Below, one piece after another: positions 46,091 to 57,013 of a stretch of 64,000 bases of DNA. This stretch comes from Panicum virgatum (lineage: Eukaryota; Streptophyta; Magnoliopsida; Poales; Poaceae). The notes under the pieces were generated by a model. It searched no databases. It was not told the DNA's origin and worked only from the letters and a program-made list of their open reading frames with translations. The position numbers and the translations under genes were made by a program. The stretch is from positions 4,621,398 through 4,685,397 of the forward strand of contig NC_053143.1 in assembly GCF_016808335.1 (NCBI RefSeq), given 5' to 3'. The first letter of the stretch is position 1; the number at the start of each line of letters is the position of its first letter.

Positions 46091-49000
46091 TGGCCTTTAG
46101 GAGCTGCAATTAATTTACAAAATACACAAAGTAAAATCATGCCTTCTTTTCACAAACCAGGTCTTGTTATCTGCATCAGTCACAGCAATAGAATAAACTG
46201 CAAAAGATTTTGAACCTAGTTTCTCGAAATATGCACCAACAACCTGCAAATAAGAATGGCACAACCAGACGAATCACATCAGCTGTTGAGAAATGATATC
46301 AATGCATATTGCATCAAGAGCAAGAGGACCGAAGGTCTTAAAATTGTTAGACCTGAGCAATCATGCAGAAATGGAATGCATTGTAGAAATTAGTTCTGAT
46401 CATTAAGAACTGAAGGACTGCATACAAATTAAGCCAAAAAATATAGTATAGACTTGACAGTTCTCATCGTAAACCCAGTACTAAAACTTTTGTTTTTCTC
46501 GAACGACGCAGGAGAACTGCGTGCCATTTCATTTAAGAGAGAAAAGAAAGTACAGAGGTTAGAGAACCTCAGCACACACCACAAACCCACTCAAAGCAAC
46601 CCCATGAAACTAAGACGCGCCATACCTCTTACAAACGAACAAAACCAGACCTCCAATAATGCCCATATGCTATCCAACAGTGCCAAACAGGATTAAAAAG
46701 AAGCATGGTGCCCATAGCAAAAATTACTTATGGAATGATGAAAATGGGAAAACATACGGGATAGTGATATAAGGAAAGCAACCAATGAGGCGATGATTGA
46801 TTTCTTGAGTATAAAGGCACAACTTGAGAGCAAGAGAAATTCAAACCACGTACCCATAAATGTTTAAATCACCAGGTACAAAGAAAATAACAAAACAATA
46901 ACATGCAAAACTGTAGAAGAGAATAATGAGATGTATTCCTCCAAACCCTAGAAAGGTGGGATATATAGTTTCTATACATGGGCCTCTAAATGGGCCTCTA
47001 TACATGGGCTCAATATACACCAACATCCCCCCGCAGTCAGAACTACCGGCGCAGCGGTGTTCAAGACTGGACAACAAGAAAGTACAAAGGGCAAATATCT
47101 CCCTCCCCCCGTAACCACAACTATCCACTGGCTACGTTGAGGCTGGAGCGAAACTCCAAAAACGTCGAGGAGGGAAGGCCCTTGGTGAAGATAGCGGCAA
47201 ACTCGGAGGTGGTCGGGACATGGAGAACCCGAACATCGCCGACGGCGACCCTGTCGCGCACGAAGTGCAAGTCGATCTCCACATGCTTCGTCTGCTGATG
47301 CTAGACAAGGTTAGTGGAGAGATACACGGCGCTGACGTTGTCGCAGTAAACGAGCGTGCTCTTGGCGAGCGGACTGTAGAGCTCCGCCAAGAGCTGTCGG
47401 AGCCAGGACGCCTCCGCCACGCCGTTAGCGACCGCCCGGTATTCCACCTCAGCACTGGAGCGGGAGACAACTGGCTGCCGCTTGGACGACCGAAGACGGC
47501 GTAGCCGGAAGTGAAGCGGCGAGTGTCCGGGCAGCTAGCCCAGTCAGCGTCGGTGTAGACCACCAGCTCAGAGGTGGGAGAGCGGTGAAGAACCAAGCCG
47601 AAACCAACAGTGCCACGGACGTAGCGGAGGAAATGCTTCAGTGCAGCAAGGTGAGACTCCCGGGGATCATGCATGTGAAGACAGACCTGCTGAACGGCAT
47701 AGGTGAGATCCGGCCTGGTGAAAGTGAGGTACTGTAAGGCACCGGCGAGGCTCCGGTAGGCAGTAGGATCAGCAACGGGATCACCCAAATCAGCAGACAG
47801 CTTCGCCTGAGTATCGAAAGGAGTAGAGCATGGCTTGCAATCGGTCATCCCAGCCCACTCCAGAATGTCGAGTGCATACTGCCGCTGGTGAAGGAACAGG
47901 CCAGAAGGACGAGTCTCAACAGTAACACCCAGGAAGTGGTGGAGCTGACCAAGATCCTTCATAGCAAACTCCTGCTGCAGAGAGGAGATAATGCGCTCAA
48001 GCAGCTGCTGACTGGAGGCGGTGAGCACAATATCATCAACGTAGAGTAGCAGGTAGGCAGTCTCATCCTCACGGTGGTAGATGAACAGAGAAGTGTCAGC
48101 CTGGCCTCGGTGAATCCCAAAATCAGCAAGAACGTGGCGAACCGAGAGTATCAAGCTCGAGGAGCCTGCTTCAGACCATAGAGGGACTTGTTGAGCCGGC
48201 AGACCATATCCGGACGACTCGAGTCCACAAATTCCGCTGGCTGACTGCAGTAGACTGTCTCTGACAGAGTGCCATGGAGAAAGACATTCTTCACATCCAG
48301 CTGATGCACAGGCCAGGAGCGAGAGAGTGCGAGCGAGAGGACCGTGCGCACAGTAGCAGGCTTCACCACTGGACTGAAGGTCTCATCATAGTCCACACCA
48401 GGCCGCTAAGTGAAACCCCGGAGAACCCAGCGAGCCTTGTAGCGCTCTAGTGTGCCATCAGCTCGACGCTTATGCGTCCAGATCCACTTGCCAGTGACCA
48501 CATTGCAACCAGACGGACGCGACACGAGGTCCCACGTCTGGTTGGCAAGGAGAGCCGCGTACTCCTCTTCCATCGCACTACGCCAGTGAGGATCCGCCAG
48601 TGAGGATCCGCCGGGGTGTCGCGGACAGAGTATGGTACCGGAGAGACCCGCGACTCTCCCTCGGTGGCGGAGAGAGTCGCGGCCTGAGACGCCATCCGCC
48701 GAGTCACCATGGGATGAATATGCCGAGGATCCCGATGGATGGCTGGCGGGTGGTACACCGCCGGCTCGGCTCGAGAGCGAGTCGGGGGCGGCGGTGGCGC
48801 GGCTCTGGTGTAGGTGGCGGAGGCGACGACTCCGGTGTAGGCGCTGCAGGAGCGGGAGCCGGAGTCGGCGCCGAACGACACCGGTACACCTGCACCGGCT
48901 GAGCGTATCGCGCAGGTGCAGGGGAAGGCACCGGGGCCGCGGGTGGCGCAGCACGAGACACCAGGTCCGCGCGCGGCACGACCGGAGTTCTGGGGGCAGC

Positions 49001-52000
49001 GCGTGGCGCGACAGCGGGCATCGGGGCCGCGCTAGGCATAGCAAGGATCACCGGAAGCGGTGTCGGTGTACCGGGAAAACCTGTAGGAAAAGGACAGACA
49101 GGTAAAAGTGGCTGAACCACCGAGTCAGTCGAAAACAAAGACTCCAGCTCGGGGTCAGGAGAAGGTGTGGAGGAGGTGGAGTAGGGGAAATCCGACTCGT
49201 CAAACACGACGTGTCGGTAGATCAGGACCAGGCGAGAGGTGAGGTCAAAGCATCGGTACCCCATGTGGTCAGGGTAGTAACCAAGGAATACACAACGAGT
49301 CGAGCGGGGCACCAGCTTGTGAGAAGTAGTGGCGGAGATGTTAGGGTAACATGCACACCCGAAGACCCGAAGGTGGTCGTAGCGAGGAGTACCGAAAAGA
49401 GTGGTGTGGAGTGGGAGCAGGAGAAGCAGTGGACGGAAGACGGTTAAGCAAATAGGTGGCGGTGTGGAGGCTCTCAGTCCAGAAGCGCGGGGCAGAGGCC
49501 TGGATCAGAAGGGTGCGCAGTTAGTCGTGCGAATCATCCGCTCAGCCTTGCCGTTCTGAGGAGAGGTATACGGACAAGACATACGCAGCTGAACACCCCG
49601 AGAGAGGAAGAAGGAACAGGAGGTGGAGTTATCGAACTCACGCCCGTTGTCACACTGGACGGCCTTAATGGTGAGGCCGAACTGAGTGGACACCCAGACA
49701 AAGAAGTGGAGGAGGGTGGGGAAGGTCTCAGACTTGGCGCACAAAGGAAAAATCCAAGAGTAATGAGAGAAATCATCAACCACCACCAGATAATATTTAT
49801 AACCAGACATGCTGAGTACGGGAGATATCCACAGGTCACAGTGAAAAAGATCAAAGGCATGCGAAGAAGAAGAAAAAGGAAATCTGACATGACGACCTAA
49901 CTGGCACGCATGACAAAGGTGCTCAACAGGAGTCCTAGTACATGGAACATCGGTACTACGACTGAGCTGAGCCAAAACGTCGCGGCCGGGGTGACCAAGC
50001 CGGCGGTGCCAGGTGGTGGAAGATGGCGTCACGGCAAAAGCAGCAGACGAAGAAGAAGTTGAAGGCGGAGCAGCAGAAGCAGGAAGACGAAGGGTGTAAA
50101 TGGGCCCCAAGCTGTCACATCCGAGGAGCGGACGCCGGAAAGCCGAATCCTTCGCAGTAAGACCAGAAGAGTCAAATTCGATGGAACAGGAATTGTCAGC
50201 AGTAAACTGCGAATGGAAAGAAGGTTGCGAACCATCTTAAAAGTAACAAGAACATTAGGAAGACAAAAAGAGCCAGGAGCAGAACCAACGGCGGTGATAG
50301 GAAGTCAAGACCCATCACCAACCATGATGGAAGGACAAGAGGGGTGTGGGGGTCGGACAGAAGAGAGGATACCGGCATCTGGGGTGGTGTGGAAGGAGGC
50401 ACCCGAGTCGGCGATCCACTCGGTGCTGACCGGCGACGTCAGTCCCATGGTGCAGAAAGATTGCGCCAGAGCGGCCTGGTCCCACCCCCAGGCCGGGACG
50501 GCGCGAAGAGGGGAGCAGCACATCGGTGAACATGGCCGCAGGCTGGAGCTGAGGACGAGCCCCCCCGGACCCTGGAACGGCCACATCGAGATGCGCCCTG
50601 ACCATGGGTTGCTGAAAGATGGCCAGAGCGTACCTCTAGGGGCAGGGGCAGGAGCCGGAGCCGGCGCGCCCCGACGGCCCCCACCGGTACCGGTACCCCC
50701 AGAAACAGGGCCACCAGTACCACCACCACCCCGTCCCCCCCCCCCCCCCGACGACGTCCACGGCCCCCCACCTCGGGTCTGCCCGGTGGGAGCAGCGCCA
50801 AGGAGGGAGGTGGCAGGAGCGGCGGAGGAAGCCAGTGGAGCAGCAATGAGCGTGGTAGGGGTGGACGGGGACAATCCGGGCGCGAGACACCTGGTGATTT
50901 CCTCGAGGGTGAGGTCGTCCCGAACCTGCAGGAAAGAGGGGAAGGGCCTCTGGCGGGTGATCCATGTCTTCAGGTGGTCATAGGTGCTGCTCAGGCCCCG
51001 CAGAATATTGAGCACCAAGAACCGATCGGACACCGGACACCCGAGATCGTGAAGAGCATTAGCCATGCCCTTCATCCGCCGGCAGAACTCACCAACGGAG
51101 AGGTCCCCCTGCTCGAAGGTGCGGAAGGTGGCGTCGAGTTGGAGAGCGCGGAACTCGGCGTTGCCGAGGAACTGCCCCTCGAGCGCCAACCAGACCTGTC
51201 GCGCGGTGCCGCCGTGGGTCCTGACGAGGTCCTGAAGATCTAGGGAGATGGTCCCAAAGATCCAGGACATGGCGACGCTGTCGAGGCGCAGCCACACCAC
51301 GTCCCGCGCCTCGATCGGCGAGTCGACGAGGACGTGGTCGTCGAGGGCGTAGCGGCGGAGGATGAGGACCTGATCCCGCCAGCGTCCGTAGGAGGACGTA
51401 GGGTTGAGGAGGACGGTGACCAGGGCCCGGATGTTCTGAACGCCGGCGGCCTGGAGGTGGAGCTGGGTGACCATGGGGTCGGTCGGGTCGTGCCGAGGTT
51501 CAGATCCAGGGGCCGGGGCTTGGTGGGAAGAGGAGGCGCCGTGCTTGGGGATGACGGGCTGCTGGCCAGAGGAGACACGGAGGAAGTGCTCCGCCTCGGC
51601 GACCCGAAAAGCGAGGGCGTCGGCCGTGGCGTGCTCGCGCTCCCAAGCGAGGGCAGCCACGCAGACCCGCTCCTGGGCCGCCGAAGCCTCCGACTTGGCG
51701 GCGAGGAGGGCCGTGGCGAGAGCGGCGTCGGCCTGCTGGCCACGGAGAGCGGCGGCGGCGAACGGCGCATCCGCGGGCGCCATCCCGAGTCCAGACCACG
51801 CGGGCGTGAGTGCGGCCGGCGCAGGGAAGATCTCAGGAAGGGCGGCGTCGGCGGCGGGCTGCTTGCCCGCAGCGACCGCGGTGCGGTGGGCCGCAGCGGC
51901 GGCAGGGGGATCGGCGGCCGAATCGGCAGCCGCACCCCCCGCGTCGACGGCGAGGAGGGCCGTGGCGAGAGCGGCGTCGGCCTGCTGGCCACGGAGAGCG

Positions 52001-55000
52001 GCGGCGGCGAGCGGCGCATCCGCGGGCGCCATCCCGAGTCCAGACCACGCGGGCGTGAGCGCGGCCGGCGCAGGGAAGATCTCAGGAAGGGCGGCGTCGG
52101 CGGCGGGCTTCTTGCCCGCAGCGACCGCGGTGCGGTGGGCCGCAGCGGCAGCGGCGGGATCGGCGGTCGGCGCCTGCAGCAGGGGCTGCAGGGCGGCCGG
52201 ATCGGCAGCCGCACCCCCCGCGCCCGCGGCCGGGGCGCGCTGCAGGGCAGCGGGATCGGCGGCCGGGGCACGCTGCAGGGCGGCGGCAGCGGCGGCCCCC
52301 GCACCTGCAGCACCAGCGGCGGCAGCGGGGCCAGGCAGGGGCACCAGGACGGCGGCGTCCGGGGCGGGATCGAAGAGGACGAGCGCGGCAGAGGCGGCGG
52401 CGGCCGGGAACCCCCCGCCCGCGGCGGCCCAGGCGGCGCTCGGAGCAGAGGAAGGGAGGGGAGGGAAGGAGGAGAGGGGAAGGGAGGAGGAGGCCGGCGG
52501 CGGCTGCTGCTGGCGGCTGAGATGGGAGGGAGAGAAGAGAAAACCCTAGGCTAATAATACCATGTAGGAGAGAATAATGAGATGTATTCCTCCAAACCCT
52601 AGAAGGGTGGGATATATAGTTCCTATACATGGGTCTCTAGATGGGCCTCTATACATGGACTCAATATACACCCCAAAAACAAAAAAAAATCAGCAATCAA
52701 TTTGCGCTGTAATTGCTAAGAACATCTGAAACTTATATCTCACACGATAGCAAGATGTTCCTAATGGAGTAATGTTACTATCCCTATATTTCACCAGAAA
52801 TTATGGCAAAAATTACTATTTCCGTCCATTGGTGTAGGGCATATTTTTGACCTGAAAAGGTCTTTGGAAGTAGGCACTGACTATCAATTTCTTTTACATA
52901 TATTTTCAATTGCTACTCAATCAACATCATATTGTCTCCTGAAAAAACATTGAAATACAAAATATTGATACAACTTCTGTACAATATATGCATATAATCT
53001 GACTAACTGTTGGTCCAAGATTTGACTTTATAAATCAAAATATGCCTTATTAACTGAGTGAGCAGCAACTTAACCCATATGGATTCATCAAATTTATGCT
53101 ATTAAACTTAAACCAAGCAACCTGATTACTGTGAATAAGAAAATGATACTGGAATGAGTTCTTGTGATAGAAGCAGGAAAACTTACTCTGCATCTTATCT
53201 TTGGAACATGCAACAGTACCTCACCATGAGAGGCAAGACCAGAAACCTTATCATCCTGATTTTTCCTTGCATTTCCACTTTCACTGGAAACCATGGGGTG
53301 GTTACTTTTGGCCAAATATCTTTTCTCAATATCAGGAGTACTACTAGACCGCTTTAGTTGCTCTTTTGCAATGTTGCTGGTTTCATGTGTTTTTTCCTTG
53401 CTGCTGTAACTAACTTGATTCACCTCTTTTGGTTTCACTTCATTCTTATTTTGTAAAGCAAGAGGATGACTGCCTGTGACAAATGTGGATTGAACATTCC
53501 TATTTGTACTATGCATCATGTTCACCATGTATTTATCATCAACAGATGCAATTCTCTCATTGAAGTTAGAGGATAGCTCTTTACCCACTGCCCCAGCACT
53601 TGGACTGTTATCTAAACCACCAGAACCTTTCAATCTTGATGAATGGTTTGCTTTAACCATTTTCTTTTGGTAATTTCTTCCTATTGCCCACATGTTCTCA
53701 AGATTCTCAGGGGCAAGAACCTCTGATCTTCTTTTAGTAGCTGCATCCAATACCACTGCCCAGTTCGGCTGCCGAGGCTGGATGGCACTGTCATGGTCAT
53801 CCTGCAACACTTTTGACTTTCCACCTTCAGAAGTAACAAGTGTCCTCATGCCAGAATTATTTCCTGGAACTAAGCCACTTGGTTCTAAAGTCAAATTCCT
53901 TGATTCCTTTTGAGAACCTTGCGAACTGCCTTTGTAAGATGGATGATCATGCACTACCGTCACAGTTCCAGTATTAGCCATGTTTGCATTGCCTCCTACA
54001 TTGCTCGTGTCATTGTTGTTTAGAAGGTAGACAATTAACTCATTCATATAGCTGAAACAAGAACAAACATAAAAGAAAGGGTTGGTACTTACATTTACAG
54101 ATAATCAACTGATATGCTGCTTTAAGCCAACACATTGCCAGAAGTCCTAGCTAATAAAAACTTACGTCCACTAATTACAGTCAGCAGTGTATGATTACTA
54201 AGCAGAGATAAAAAGACACTAAGGGAACTTGAGAAACAAAATGTACAGTTTTCCTTTGAATTATGTCTTGACCCAAAGTGGTGGTCCAGAAGGATACGTT
54301 TCGGTATTTAGGATCGGTGCTACAAAAGGATGGCGACATTGATGAAGATGTTAGGCATAGAATTTCAGCTGGCTGGTTGAAATGGCGGCAAGCTTCTGGC
54401 ATCCTTTGTGACAAGAGGGTGCCACAAAAGCTAAAAGGCAAATTCTATAGGACAGCAATTCGTCCGGCGATGTTATACGGTGCTGAATGTTGGCCTACAA
54501 AAAGGCGACATGTGCAACAACTGAGTGTAGCAGAGATGCGGATGTTGCGGTGGTTTTGCGGGCACACAAGGAGGGATAGAGTCCGGAACGAAGTTATTCG
54601 GGATAGGGTCGGGGTGGCACCAATTGAGGAGAAACTTACTCAGCATCGGCTGAGATGGTTTGGACATGTCCAACGAAGGCCTCCTGAGGCGCCGGTGCGT
54701 AATGGGGTCCTTGAGCTAGTCGATAATGTAAAGAGGGGTAGAGGTAGACCTAAACTGACGTGGGTTGAGTCGGTTAAGAGAGATCTTAAGGATTGGAACA
54801 TCTCTAAAGAGATAGCTTTGGATAGGAGCGCTTGGAGACTAGCTATTAATGTGCCTGAACCTTGAACTTATTTCTTTCGGGTTTCATCTCTAGCCTACCC
54901 CAACTTGCTTGGGAAAAAAGGCTATGTTGTTGTTGTTGTTGTTGTTGTATGTCTTGACCCAAAGTGCACAGCTAGGCAGTACTTAACATTTGAGAACCTG

Positions 55001-57013
55001 ATTTGGAGTGCAAAAATATAAATAAAGTGAAGTATAAGAGTTGAGATCATACATTGGACTTGCAAAGTTCATCACTGGCTGCAAGACAAGGCAGGTCATG
55101 AATTCCCTGGAGAAACAGCGAAGTAGTGGACTCTGAGCATCTTGTGGTCTCAAAACTAGAGCCATAATGCCCCCTACAATTTCTTGAAGAACCTAAAAAC
55201 CATATTAATTAATTGTTGTATTGTTGAATATAGATTACATGAATGATGAATCCTAAATTGCTAGCTCTTACCTTGTACTCGTGCTCTGAAGATAACAGTG
55301 CTGGATGAAGTTCCTGTGAAACTATTAGGTGCTGCTTCAGTCTCTCATCTCTTTCCTCGGAAGACAACGTCCTCATAACATCAGCACCAATTAGAATTTG
55401 ATTCTTCCGAAAAATATCTAAATGCTCACCAATCAAATCAACCATATCCCTGAAAATAGGGGGAAAGGAACACTTTAACAGAGAAACGACTGACTAAATA
55501 ATGGTGTACTAGGTAAAAAATGAAGTCTTTACTCACCTTGTTAGCAAGTCAACTAGATTCATCTCTTTCACCCTGCCTGATAATTCACCAAGAGCATGAA
55601 GTATTAAGCCACGTATCAGTTCTGGGGCCTCTCTGTCAGGAGTAATATCTGAATACCACAAGTCTAAAACAAAGTCCCTCAAAATATTGTCAGTGAAACT
55701 TTCAAAAGCAGCCTCAACGGAAGGTGAGCCAACTTTCCTTCTCCATCTTGAAACCGGCAGCACGGTTGAAAGACGATGGTCATTAGCAGATAACTGTTTC
55801 TTTGATACTTGAGACAAATATGTATGCTTCCGTGCAGGCTGTTCCCTCCAACGGAACTCCACTTTGAAGGAGAGATATCGGAGAAATGCAAGTATAAGGA
55901 TTGACATGGGCACATTTGTCCACATCGATTTACTTGTATCTATTAGAAATAAAATGATATGGATCTTAGCATGGACACAGGATCATTTATTGAAGAAAAA
56001 GATAAGAAGAAATATACTAATAAGCATAAAAACATAAAGAAACTTCTGCACACAGCGATAATAAGTCAATAAAAGACGAAAGACAAATAATTATAGGCAC
56101 TTACAGGTGGCCAACACATTCAGAGATTGCAAAGTGAAACAAAGAAAAAGAAAGGAAAGAAGGTCATTCTGATTACAACTAAAACATTGGAGAAAATATA
56201 TTAACTTTAGCATATAAAAAGTTAGACATGACTCAATACTGACTTATTTCACTTCAGCTTTACCCCTGTGATGCTAAAATAATGTTCATTTTTTTAAGCT
56301 ACTTTTCCACCAACAACTGGCCAAACACTTTAGAAACGGTTTCACAAGTGGTGGGATCTATTAGTAATTACTTTTGTACAAGTACAACTAACCCAAATTT
56401 AAGCTCTCATAAGCATTCCAAGCTAATTCAACAAACTCCTTTACTAATGATCTCCGCTTTAACCCTAGAAAGTAGAAACGAGTAGTAGTAGTGACTAAAT
56501 TGAATGCAAGCAGTAAAACAGCAACTATCATTAAAAAAAATTGCCTCTTAACAGCCAGAGCAGCTCGCCATTGGATACATTTAGGAGCTGAAAAATGGGG
56601 TAGCGACAAGCTCAAGCTGCCCGGCTAACAAAAGGTTCCAGCTTTGTGACGCGATATCCAGGCATCCAGCAGATTCTCTCACGATTCCAGCATCCACAGC
56701 AGCCGTTACCCAAAATTTCTTGCAACTACGCCTAGTCCATTACTAATCGCAGCTGCGTTCCGCAGATAATCATGGGACGACAGAGTAACAGCGCCAAGCA
56801 AATGAAACCCCTCATCAGGCCGGTGTTGCGGGGACAGAAAAAAAAACGAAACTTCCAGGAAACAGGGAAGCAATCGGGTCCCAAATGAGGGGGGTCAGGG
56901 GGGCGCTCACGCGTGAGGAAGTAGGAGACGGCGAAGACGCAGAGCGCCCACCCCACGGTGCGCAGCTTGGCCTCCTCGATCAGATCGTCCACGCTCTCCA
57001 TCCTCTTCCGCAT
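42960..57013 (-). CDS. PXA-PX-Nexin_C sorting-nexin-like protein (1035 aa, 15 exons)
   Basis: Minus-strand exons: 57013-56911, 55939-55537, 55449-55272, 55192-55053, 54051-53187, 46243-46143, 45965-45821, 45744-45676, 45553-45508, 45417-44981, 44896-44817, 44365-44230, 43876-43696, 43267-43185, 43100-42960. The frame closes at 3108 nt; intron 6 uses a GC donor, the rest GT-AG. Two hydrophobic N-terminal segments ([30 protein letters not shown]) suggest a membrane anchor. A PXA domain spans about 107-275, a low-complexity linker 276-555, a PX domain about 561-680 ([28 protein letters not shown]) and a Nexin_C domain about 870-1000. This architecture is that of plant PXA/SNX proteins, inferred to bind phosphoinositides and act in endomembrane traffic. 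MESVDD (57001) is an alternative start. Introns 4, 5 and 6 carry transposon insertions. Confidence 0.92.
44100..44119. repeat. Run of 20 C residues in intron 12 of the sorting-nexin gene
   Basis: It is followed by CCCACC-like sequence. On the transcribed strand it is a G run that may form a quadruplex. Confidence 0.85.
46014..46112 (-). mobile_element. Ultra-short RTE LINE insertion: (CAA)19 with 18-bp target duplication
   Basis: The 18-mer ctttaggagctgcaatta occurs at 46014-46031 and again at 46095-46112. The 63 bp between are about 19 CAA units plus TGGC. On the minus strand this reads GGCCATGTTGTTGTTG..., matching the last bases and TTG tail of the RTE element at 54281-54947 (GGCTATGTTGTTGTTG). 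It is therefore best explained as a retrotransposed copy truncated to its last bases and tail. It lies in intron 6 of the sorting-nexin gene. Confidence 0.8.
46486..46700 (-). mobile_element. Possible L1-type LINE 3' region in intron 5 of the sorting-nexin gene
   Basis: On the minus strand it ends GCACGCAGTTCTCCTGCGTC GTTCGAGAAAAAC, resembling the 3' ends of grass L1 LINEs. No ORF2 part is present and target duplications were not identified, so limits are approximate. Confidence 0.4.
46912..47019 (-). repeat. 3' LTR of the copia element
   Basis: 108 bp, TG...CA on the minus strand; 102 of 108 bases match the 5' LTR. Confidence 0.9.
47132..50110 (-). pseudogene. Copia pol remnant: integrase, reverse transcriptase, RNase H
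   Basis: From high to low coordinates: GAG-pre-integrase ([17 protein letters not shown]) and integrase core with CDNGREFDN (50110-49505); a proline/alanine-rich stretch (49312-48700); then RT from [20 protein letters not shown]. The frame has a TAG inside the RT start (after RWVLRGFT, about 48406), a TGA after [10 protein letters not shown] (about 48151) and at least two frameshifts. One frameshift coincides with a 14-bp tandem duplication at 48582-48609. The RT active site YVDDI is present near 48030. The RNase H part ([20 protein letters not shown]) is near 47550 and shifts frame soon after. It cannot encode an intact polyprotein. Confidence 0.9.
50305..52344 (-). CDS. Copia gag-protease open frame (679 aa)
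   Basis: It is one uninterrupted frame. The N-terminal third is Ala/Pro-rich and contains a duplicated segment. A copia gag domain follows ([38 protein letters not shown]), then a Gly-rich region, then the protease motif [12 protein letters not shown] near the C-terminus. It is transposon-derived. It stays open while pol of the same element is broken, partly because its GC richness makes stop codons rare. Confidence 0.8.
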   Translation of the reverse strand: MPLPGPAAAAGAAGAGAAAAAALQRAPAADPAALQRAPAAGAGGAAADPAALQPLLQAPTADPAAAAAAHRTAVAAGKKPAADAALPEIFPAPAALTPAWSGLGMAPADAPLAAAALRGQQADAALATALLAVDAGGAAADSAADPPAAAAAHRTAVAAGKQPAADAALPEIFPAPAALTPAWSGLGMAPADAPFAAAALRGQQADAALATALLAAKSEASAAQERVCVAALAWEREHATADALAFRVAEAEHFLRVSSGQQPVIPKHGASSSHQAPAPGSEPRHDPTDPMVTQLHLQAAGVQNIRALVTVLLNPTSSYGRWRDQVLILRRYALDDHVLVDSPIEARDVVWLRLDSVAMSWIFGTISLDLQDLVRTHGGTARQVWLALEGQFLGNAEFRALQLDATFRTFEQGDLSVGEFCRRMKGMANALHDLGCPVSDRFLVLNILRGLSSTYDHLKTWITRQRPFPSFLQVRDDLTLEEITRCLAPGLSPSTPTTLIAAPLASSAAPATSLLGAAPTGQTRGGGPWTSSGGGGGRGGGGTGGPVSGGTGTGGGRRGAPAPAPAPAPRGTLWPSFSNPWSGRISMWPFQGPGGLVLSSSLRPCSPMCCSPLRAVPAWGWDQAALAQSFCTMGLTSPVSTEWIADSGASFHTTPDAGILSSVRPPHPSCPSIMVGDGS
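51701..52155 (-). repeat. Direct duplication within copia gag (offset 249 bp)
   Basis: 51701-51905 and 51950-52155 are nearly identical; the offset of 249 bp equals 83 codons, so the frame is kept. The repeated peptide includes [20 protein letters not shown] and [17 protein letters not shown]. Confidence 0.85.
52563..52670 (-). repeat. 5' LTR of the copia element
   Basis: 108 bp, followed on the minus strand by TGGTATTATTAG, a weak match to the initiator tRNA-Met primer site. Confidence 0.9.
52820..53050. mobile_element. Degenerate Stowaway-like MITE
   Basis: TTTCCGTCCATTGGTGTAGG GCATATTTTTGACC at the left is mirrored by AATCAAAATATGCC at the right. The pattern fits mariner-type MITEs, but the termini are eroded. 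Confidence 0.35.
54281..54947 (+). mobile_element. 5'-truncated RTE-type LINE in intron 4 of the sorting-nexin gene
   Basis: It is 667 bp long and flanked by a perfect 19-bp duplication (tatgtcttgacccaaagtg at 54262-54280 and 54948-54966). It keeps the C-terminal part of the ORF after the RT core ([33 protein letters not shown]; frame 54278-54865), a short 3' UTR (CCCCAACTTGCTTGGGAAAA) and a (TTG)7 tail. Plant RTE LINEs end in such TTG repeats. The remaining frame is intact, suggesting a fairly young insertion. It is antisense to the host gene. Confidence 0.9.

Larger units (their letters stand above)
46912..52670 (-). mobile_element. Ty1-copia retrotransposon with 108-bp LTRs in intron 5 of the sorting-nexin gene
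   Basis: LTRs at 52563-52670 (5') and 46912-47019 (3') begin TGTATATTGAG and end CTCCTACA on the minus strand. Both are exactly 108 bp and differ at six positions, all transitions (about 5.6%), so the insertion is not recent. A primer-binding site (TGGTATTATTAG) follows the 5' LTR and a G-rich tract precedes the 3' LTR. Order is gag-protease, integrase, RT, RNase H, which is copia. No perfect 5-bp target duplication is seen (aaaac versus cccca). It runs in the same direction as the host gene. Confidence 0.92.

Noticed and set aside
51334..52554. 406-codon plus-strand frame across copia gag
   Set aside because: Shadow of the gag-protease frame on the opposite strand; Arg/Gly/Glu repeats only.
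53094..53186. Extension of sorting-nexin exon 5 past 53187
   Set aside because: Those codons are intronic after the GTAAGT donor; joining to 46243 restores the PX domain.
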